From Elusimicrobiota bacterium (GTDB taxonomy: Bacteria; Elusimicrobiota; Elusimicrobia; FEN-1173): a stretch of 37,532 bases of DNA. This document shows positions 32,520 to 37,532 of the stretch, one piece after another. The notes beneath the pieces are model-generated. The model was not told where the DNA came from and ran no database searches. It saw nothing but the letters and a program-made list of their open reading frames with translations. The stretch spans positions 1 to 37,532 of the forward strand of contig JAKLDV010000011.1 of the NCBI GenBank assembly GCA_022703335.1. The letters are read 5' to 3'. The first letter of the stretch is position 1, and each line of letters starts with the position of its first letter. Made by a program: the position numbers and the translations under genes.

Positions 32520-34463
32520 CTAGCCCTCCTGCCCCAAAGCGATCGTTTTCAACGCCTCCAGCGCCCGCTGCGCGCTGCGGCCGTCGTTGAGATGCGTTCC
32601 GTATTTCCGCAAAAAAGCCTCGCCGTTCTTCCGCGGGAACGCCGCGGGGTCCCCTCGCAAAAAGGAGCGGAGGAGCCTCTCCAGCTGGTCCGTGTTCCCC
32701 GCAAAATGCACCGCCTCGGACACATCCCCCAAGGATTCAAGGGGGGATTCCTGTCCCGTGAACATCACAATCGGCTTTCCCGCCGCCAAGGCCTCCATCA
32801 ACGGGGTGGAGTAAACCTCCACCACCACAAGGTCGGCCAGGTCGAGCAGCTTGACGAAGGGGGTCCACTTCACGAAGCGCAGATTCCGGAACCCTTCGTG
32901 CCGGGCGAAATCAACGATGGGATCCGTCATGCCTTGGAACGGAAAAAGTTTCAACAAAAACTGAGCCTCCGGAAATTTCTGAAACGCCTTTACGATCTTC
33001 TTCTCGACGTCGAAAGTGAAATAATCCCTGTCGTTGAAATCAACGCCGACGCGATATCCGTTCTCGCTTATGGGCCCGAGCACATGGATCACCGTCCGGC
33101 GGCCCGGCTCCAGCCCCAGCGAGCGGCACAACGCCGCCCGGCCCCGCGCGTCGAGCCGCGGCCGCTCCTTCAAAGCGTCCAGCGCCCCCGATCCCACCAC
33201 TTCCACGCGGGGGTTCGGCGCCGGGTACCGTTCCACATCCTTTCGTCCCCCCTCCCCCCACGCCAAAAAATAGTCGGTCCTTTTATAGTCCAAATAATCC
33301 GTCACCGGAGTGGACGGCATCCCGTACGGGCCGTGCGAGTAGATCACCCGCGGGATCTGCCGTCGACGGGCGGCCTCAAAAACGGCGGCGTCCTGGGGAC
33401 GGGAGAGACATTCCGTAACGACGGCACGCGGCCGGAACTTGTCCAACGCGCGTTCCGCTTCGAAAAAGCTCCACACCGACCGCCTTAAGATATCTTCATA
33501 AAAATGCCTCAGTTGCTTTTCAACTGCCGGAAAAATGTCTACGCCGTCTATGACGAAAAACGAACGATACTCCTTATCGTCGGTCAAGCGTTTCCAATCA
33601 ACACTTGTCTCCTCCATGAACCGCCGATCGGGACGTTTCCCCCGAAAAGCCGGAAAAACAGCGGGAGGGCACAGGAACCGGGGAGCGTGTTCGCTGCCCG
33701 GCTCCCAGAACAAGACGCGGAACGTTCGGCGGGCGCTGGCTTCGCGAAATAGGGGGAACAGATCGTAATCCACGTTCAGGGCCAGGACGCAGTCTTTCTT
33801 CCGGAACCCGGACAGCGCCGCCGGGAGGAACCCCGCCGCCCCATAATATTTCTGCAGCGTCCGCGCCCAACGCGCCCAGAAAAAACGCCGCGCGTACCCT
33901 CTCAAATCGACGCGCCGGCCCTCTCCCGACGGCGCCGATTCGACGGCCGGGAGCGGCGACAGCTTGGCGATCTTCAGACGGTCGGCCACCCGGGGGAGAA
34001 CGGCCGCGGAGAGTGACTCCCGATTGTCCACATAATCGTCCAGGGCCGCCACCGCCGGGACCTCGAAATAGACGACCTCCTCCGGTCTTTGCGACTCCAA
34101 AATCGCCTTGACCTCGAGCGTCCTCAAAAAAAAGGGATCAAAGATGTTCTTTAATGCGGAATAATTCCAGGCGGTGGGCGTGAGGGCGTGGAGACGGATC
34201 CGCTCCAGGTGGGCGGCCAGCCATCGATCGCTGTAATGGCAGAACCTTTCCAGCCACTTGAAATTCTCCATGCCTCGTCGGGTAAGTTCGGCGGGCGCGA
34301 TGAATTCTTCCGGAATGCGGTAGGGAACCCCCGCCTGTCTCAAGCGTTCGCCCACCCTGGAACTCATGGCCAAGACCAGCGTTCCGGGGGAAACGACCGC
34401 CTCTTTATTTTCGATCACCCAAGAAACCTGTTCCGGATGATCCAAGAAAAATAACTTTATCAT
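32520..34463 (-). CDS. Large GT-B-like surface polysaccharide protein, unknown acceptor
   Basis: A 647-residue protein I recognise only by fold-level features. The C-terminal half has GYRVGVDFNDRDYFTFD, KLFPFQGMTDPI, and EVYSTPLMEALAAGKPIVMFTG, resembling the donor domain of capsule or teichoic-acid type GT-B transferases and UDP-GlcNAc 2-epimerase-like proteins. The N-terminal third is alpha/beta with no known motif. It contains no membrane span or signal peptide. It sits between the DUF4910 gene and the flippase, so a transfer reaction before export fits. A polysaccharide phosphotransferase or a surface-carbohydrate protein of unknown activity are alternatives. GGGAG precedes ATG 34463. Confidence 0.75.
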   Translation of the reverse strand: MIKLFFLDHPEQVSWVIENKEAVVSPGTLVLAMSSRVGERLRQAGVPYRIPEEFIAPAELTRRGMENFKWLERFCHYSDRWLAAHLERIRLHALTPTAWNYSALKNIFDPFFLRTLEVKAILESQRPEEVVYFEVPAVAALDDYVDNRESLSAAVLPRVADRLKIAKLSPLPAVESAPSGEGRRVDLRGYARRFFWARWARTLQKYYGAAGFLPAALSGFRKKDCVLALNVDYDLFPLFREASARRTFRVLFWEPGSEHAPRFLCPPAVFPAFRGKRPDRRFMEETSVDWKRLTDDKEYRSFFVIDGVDIFPAVEKQLRHFYEDILRRSVWSFFEAERALDKFRPRAVVTECLSRPQDAAVFEAARRRQIPRVIYSHGPYGMPSTPVTDYLDYKRTDYFLAWGEGGRKDVERYPAPNPRVEVVGSGALDALKERPRLDARGRAALCRSLGLEPGRRTVIHVLGPISENGYRVGVDFNDRDYFTFDVEKKIVKAFQKFPEAQFLLKLFPFQGMTDPIVDFARHEGFRNLRFVKWTPFVKLLDLADLVVVEVYSTPLMEALAAGKPIVMFTGQESPLESLGDVSEAVHFAGNTDQLERLLRSFLRGDPAAFPRKNGEAFLRKYGTHLNDGRSAQRALEALKTIALGQEG

Positions 34464-34491
34464 CGGCTCTCCCGCCGGACGAGCAACCGCT

Positions 34492-35823
34492 TCAAGCTCC
34501 GGCCGGTTTATAGTGGTCCAGCGACGGCGGCGGTTGGAGTTTGATCAACCCTTTCCGCTCGAATTCCCGAAGATAGGCCGAAAGTTTCTCAAAGGGCACA
34601 TCGAATTTTTCGGAAATCTCAAAAACCGTGTGCTTCCCGTCAAAATAACGCGGCAGCGGATCCTGCATCCGGCCGAACCGCAGGTCCATCGGGGAAAGCC
34701 CCTTGTCCACCACGGGGTCGGGCCGCTCGATGTAGAGGTTGTATTTGGGGTTCGCCAAAGAGACCAGCCCGCGGAACCGTCTTTCTATCGTCCGGTCGTC
34801 CTCGAACACCCTTACGATTCTTTTCAGGCATTCCAGAAATTGTTCCAGTCTTTCCGGATCCATGATCTTCACGTTGTCGTCGCTGGTATGGTACTGCCTG
34901 TACGGCCAACGCGAGATGGAAACCATGGGGACCTCGATGCCGGGCGCCTCCCATACGGTCTCATCGTTCCCCACCACCGTCCGGAACTCTCCCACCCGGA
35001 GCCTCGGCTGCTCCTGTCCCAAAACGTATTTCGCCACGCGGTCCATGATGGTGTTTCCCTCGAAACTTTTTTGAAGCACCAGTGGTGTTTTTGTGCCGGG
35101 CATTTCCACGAAACATCCGAGCTTCAACTCCGCCACTTCCTTGTCCGAAAAATCCGAAAGATAAAAAACCGTGCCGACGTGTTCCGGAGCCAGGACGCCG
35201 AGATAGCTGTAGCGCGTTTTCTGCGTGGCCAGCCATTTGAACAGTTCCAGGACGACCAGGGCCCCCGCCATGTCGTCGTTGGCCTGGCACGGATGACAGG
35301 TATGCGCATTGAAAACGACGGTGTCCTTCAGCTCCCCGGGGTGTCGGCATTCGCCCGCCAGCATCTCTCCCTCTTTGAATTCCGTCTCCAAGTCGATCTC
35401 GTAGTCGCCGGCCGGCCATTTTTTGCAGACGTTGTAGGGGACGCAGAACCCCCAATGTTTCCCCCAGGGGCGGTAGTTGTAGATGGAATGAAACGGATAG
35501 GCGGCCGGGAACTCTTTCTTTGTGAATAGATGTTTGTCCAATTCCTTTTTGGACACCGTCCCGTGGAACGACGACGAATATCCCGCCACCGCCATGGGAT
35601 GGACCGTGCCGTCAAAGAGAATCTTCCCTTTCTTCCTGATATGGGCCTTTTTCACCACCCAGTCGTGCGGCACCACCCAGCCGTTGTATTCCCTACCCGC
35701 GGGATAGCGTCGGACCCGGATGGGGGTCACGTTGTTGAAAATATCCATCATCTCGCGGTTGGCCGCCTGGGAAATTCCGATGTTGAGTTGAAGCAGCCGG
35801 TCCAGTTTTTTTAAATCAACCAT
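34492..35823 (-). CDS. DUF4910 aminopeptidase-like protein with winged-helix domain
   Basis: A 443-residue DUF4910 protein, an M28-like zinc peptidase fold with a C-terminal winged helix. Likely metal ligands are His174 and His177 (AHTCHPCQAND), Asp183/Asp184, Glu214, Glu240 and His312 (YHTSDDN). The C-terminal VFEISEKFDVPFEKLSAYL region (about 400-425) is the winged helix. I chose ATG 35823 because GGAGGA precedes it; an earlier in-frame start would run further into the AAC(3)-like gene. Its start overlaps the upstream gene end by eight bases. Family members are common in surface-polysaccharide operons; activity is undetermined, and a deacetylase or aminopeptidase role is possible. Confidence 0.82.
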   Translation of the reverse strand: MVDLKKLDRLLQLNIGISQAANREMMDIFNNVTPIRVRRYPAGREYNGWVVPHDWVVKKAHIRKKGKILFDGTVHPMAVAGYSSSFHGTVSKKELDKHLFTKKEFPAAYPFHSIYNYRPWGKHWGFCVPYNVCKKWPAGDYEIDLETEFKEGEMLAGECRHPGELKDTVVFNAHTCHPCQANDDMAGALVVLELFKWLATQKTRYSYLGVLAPEHVGTVFYLSDFSDKEVAELKLGCFVEMPGTKTPLVLQKSFEGNTIMDRVAKYVLGQEQPRLRVGEFRTVVGNDETVWEAPGIEVPMVSISRWPYRQYHTSDDNVKIMDPERLEQFLECLKRIVRVFEDDRTIERRFRGLVSLANPKYNLYIERPDPVVDKGLSPMDLRFGRMQDPLPRYFDGKHTVFEISEKFDVPFEKLSAYLREFERKGLIKLQPPPSLDHYKPAGA

Positions 35824-36715
35824 GTGGCTTTTCCTCCGCGCGCGGCGCGTCGTTTTTTCCCCGGTCATACATATATTTTTCCGGTCCGGTAAAACCGTCC
35901 AACGGAAACTCCCCGTCCCGGAACGTCGGAGGGGTCTTGAGGAAGAAATACCGGTCCTCGTTCAGGCAGGCCATCCCCACGTCCAGCGCCGGTTGAGCGG
36001 TCGTCAGTTGCAACATGGCGCGGCCCAGCGCGACCTCCACGGCCGCCCCTTTTTCCAAGAGCCGTTTTTCAAACCGGCTGAAATCATAGGCGATGCCGAA
36101 ATCCAAATAGCGCACGGACATGGTGAACGGCCCGGGCACTTCCCGACCGTTCGAATACACCGGCGTGCGATAAAGTTTCGTGTATTGATAGGGGATGCCG
36201 AACTGTTTCTCGATGTAGTGCTGGAACGAGAAGGCGATCCGCATCCCGATACCGAGAGAGACGAACTTGGCATTGAGCCGGTGCAGCCGCCCCCAAGGAG
36301 AATCGTATCCGTAGCCATCGTAATGATTCCCGCCGCACAACTCCTCGGCGCGCTCTCCGAGCCCCGTCAACGACACGATCGGATGAACGGACCGGACCGC
36401 TCCCGGCTGGGTGCGCATGTATTCGCTGAAGGCGCCGGCCCGGGACGGCGACTCTTCCCTGACGAAAGGCGTTCCAAAGCGGCCGTAATCCTCAAACGAC
36501 GTCAGTACGGTGAGCGTGCCGCTCGGGCCAAGCGCCTCCCGAAACCCCGCCAAATAAAATTCCAGGATGGCCTCCCGAGGATTCGCCGCCGGAGAAGCCT
36601 CCACCGGCCCGGGGGTCCGCAAATCGGACTGGACATGGACGACGTCGCCTTCCCGGATACCCGCCCGGCGAAGCGCCGCAATAAAATTTTTTCTGCTGAG
36701 GACCTCAACGGCCAT
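35816..36715 (-). CDS. AAC(3)-fold N-acyltransferase (Antibiotic_NAT family)
   Basis: A 299-residue member of the aminoglycoside 3-N-acetyltransferase family. SVHPIVSLTGLG (109-120), with His111, and YDSPWGRL (137-144) are the conserved acyl-donor and active-site segments. Although named for antibiotic modification, many members in polysaccharide operons act on amino sugars. Position directly after the acyl carrier protein and the FkbH-like gene suggests that it uses an ACP-bound acyl group. It overlaps the DUF4910 gene by eight bases and follows the ACP gene by 19. I infer N-acylation of an amino sugar, not resistance. Confidence 0.85.
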   Translation of the reverse strand: MAVEVLSRKNFIAALRRAGIREGDVVHVQSDLRTPGPVEASPAANPREAILEFYLAGFREALGPSGTLTVLTSFEDYGRFGTPFVREESPSRAGAFSEYMRTQPGAVRSVHPIVSLTGLGERAEELCGGNHYDGYGYDSPWGRLHRLNAKFVSLGIGMRIAFSFQHYIEKQFGIPYQYTKLYRTPVYSNGREVPGPFTMSVRYLDFGIAYDFSRFEKRLLEKGAAVEVALGRAMLQLTTAQPALDVGMACLNEDRYFFLKTPPTFRDGEFPLDGFTGPEKYMYDRGKNDAPRAEEKPHG

Positions 36716-36734
36716 TTTCCGCTCCCCTCATCGT

Positions 36735-36965
36735 CTATTTCGCCCCTTTTTTCAAAAGATGTTCCCGGATCGCCCCGTACCCGGTAAGTTCGATGATTTC
36801 CGTCCCCGTGAATTTCACCCGGAACGCGTCCTCCAGCGAGAAAACAAGCTTGAGATGCTGAACGGAATCCCACGTTTCGATGGTTTCCGTCGTGGCCTCC
36901 GGGCCGATGCGGGCCTCCGGCACCTCCAGCGCCGCGGCCATCACTTTTCTCAGTTTTTCTTCCAT
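36735..36965 (-). CDS. Acyl carrier protein
   Basis: A 76-residue acyl carrier protein. The phosphopantetheine serine is Ser34 in WDSVQHLKL, and the acidic helix II (VFSLEDAFRVKF) that docks partner enzymes follows. A basic C-terminal tail ends in KKGAK. Its ATG overlaps the FkbH-like stop by one base (TAATG), so the two are tightly coupled. It is not in a fatty-acid synthesis context and is probably a dedicated carrier for the FkbH-type hydroxyacid. Confidence 0.93.
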   Translation of the reverse strand: MEEKLRKVMAAALEVPEARIGPEATTETIETWDSVQHLKLVFSLEDAFRVKFTGTEIIELTGYGAIREHLLKKGAK

Positions 36966-37532
36966 TATTTCACCTCTTCCCCGTCCAGAGTCACCGACCT
37001 AAAATATCGGGGAACGGCCCGGCGAGACAACTCCGCCGCATCGGCAAGATATCGCTGTGCCCCGTCTTCCCCCGTTCCTTCGTTCCGGAAACCCTTTTGG
37101 ATATAAAAATCCTTCACTTGGCTGTTCTTGGCGGAGGGAACGTACAACCCATACATTCGGCGGCAACCCCGACGCACACAGGATTTTGCGCAAATCAAAA
37201 GGAAGGCGCCCTCGACCCCTCGGCCCAAAACGCGGCAGCTCAGCAAAAACGTGTCCATCGTGGCCGCGTCGTCGCCCTCCTTGCGCAGAATGGCAACGCC
37301 GACGATCCCGGAATCCCCGAACCGGTCCCGCAGATGCAGACAGAAGAGGCTGAACGTGTCCCGGGACTCAAAAAAAGACCGAATATCCGATTCCGTGTAC
37401 CGGCGCGTCGTCAGGTTGAACTGATTGGTCTTCTGTGTCAACTGGGCGTCCCGCGCCGCCGTTTCCTCCCCCACCGAGCGGACGACGACCTCCATCTGCA
37501 GTTCCTGAAGATACTCCTCCACGGACAAAGCT
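36965..37532 (-). CDS. FkbH-like protein, C-terminal part (5' end off the window)
   Basis: The minus-strand frame is open from the right edge to the stop at 36965, so only the C-terminal part of about 189 residues is present. The QLTQKTNQFNLTTRRYT segment followed by RFGDSGIVGVAIL is the conserved C-terminal block of FkbH-like proteins, which has a GNAT-like fold. In FkbH and relatives an N-terminal HAD domain loads a C3 unit from 1,3-bisphosphoglycerate onto an acyl carrier protein, forming glyceryl-ACP. The HAD domain would lie beyond the window. It is directly upstream of the ACP gene, which supports the ACP-loading role. Confidence 0.85.
   Translation of the reverse strand, partial: ALSVEEYLQELQMEVVVRSVGEETAARDAQLTQKTNQFNLTTRRYTESDIRSFFESRDTFSLFCLHLRDRFGDSGIVGVAILRKEGDDAATMDTFLLSCRVLGRGVEGAFLLICAKSCVRRGCRRMYGLYVPSAKNSQVKDFYIQKGFRNEGTGEDGAQRYLADAAELSRRAVPRYFRSVTLDGEEVK

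Noticed and set aside
35816-36715. Aminoglycoside 3-N-acetyltransferase as an antibiotic-resistance gene
   Set aside because: It lies inside a polysaccharide operon, overlapping its neighbour and next to an acyl carrier protein. Biosynthetic acylation explains it better.

Overview
The window looks like a chromosomal stretch of a Gram-negative bacterium with fairly high GC (about 60% by eye). It has a bifunctional PBP1A, a flippase-type surface-polysaccharide operon and many ATGA stop/start overlaps. I could not fix the phylum; a deltaproteobacterium-like or candidate-phylum lineage is possible. No rRNA, tRNA, CRISPR array, insertion sequence or phage gene was seen. No gene-free stretch exceeds 300 bases; the longest are 13334-13551 and 13930-14181, both described below. 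Nearly every gene is on the minus strand. The exception is the PBP1A gene at 15920-18187.

Left third (1-13333, minus strand): a catabolic gene set. In transcription order it holds a class I aminotransferase, an omega-amidase-like nitrilase-superfamily hydrolase, DUF2877 (AllH/YlbF-like), FdrA (AllF-like) and DUF1116 (AllG/YlbE-like). An intrinsic terminator follows (7338-7366). Then come a two-subunit CoA-transferase, a cyclase-family metal hydrolase and a three-subunit molybdenum hydroxylase (FAD, 2x[2Fe-2S], molybdopterin). Last is a pentapeptide-repeat/TM/TPR protein that runs off the left edge. The FdrA/DUF1116/DUF2877 trio is the set recently linked in E. coli to oxamate (oxalurate) transcarbamylase. 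Here it lacks allantoin genes and sits beside an N-heterocycle-type hydroxylase and a ring-opening-type hydrolase. I infer a pathway that hydroxylates and opens an N-heterocycle, conserves energy as carbamoyl phosphate, and activates the remaining acid with CoA. The terminator shows the set is at least two transcription units.

Middle (13484-18210): a stand-alone receiver and a membrane hybrid histidine kinase on the minus strand, divergent from PBP1A on the plus strand. A near-consensus sigma-70 promoter lies over the kinase start codon. A terminator follows PBP1A.

Right half (18235-37532, minus strand, right to left): one long, tightly packed cell-surface operon cut by the right edge. It contains an FkbH-like protein (partial), an acyl carrier protein, an AAC(3)-fold acyltransferase, a DUF4910 aminopeptidase-like protein, a large GT-B-like protein, a Wzx-type flippase, a GT4 glycosyltransferase, a heparinase II/III-type protein, an AsnB-type amidotransferase, two more glycosyltransferases, a methyltransferase, a B12-binding radical SAM protein, a FemAB-like aminoacyltransferase, alanine racemase and a membrane-anchored SGNH hydrolase. 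Together these suggest an exported, acyl-modified glycan and envelope tailoring. FkbH plus ACP plus the AAC(3)-fold protein suggest N-acylation of an amino sugar from an ACP-bound hydroxyacid.
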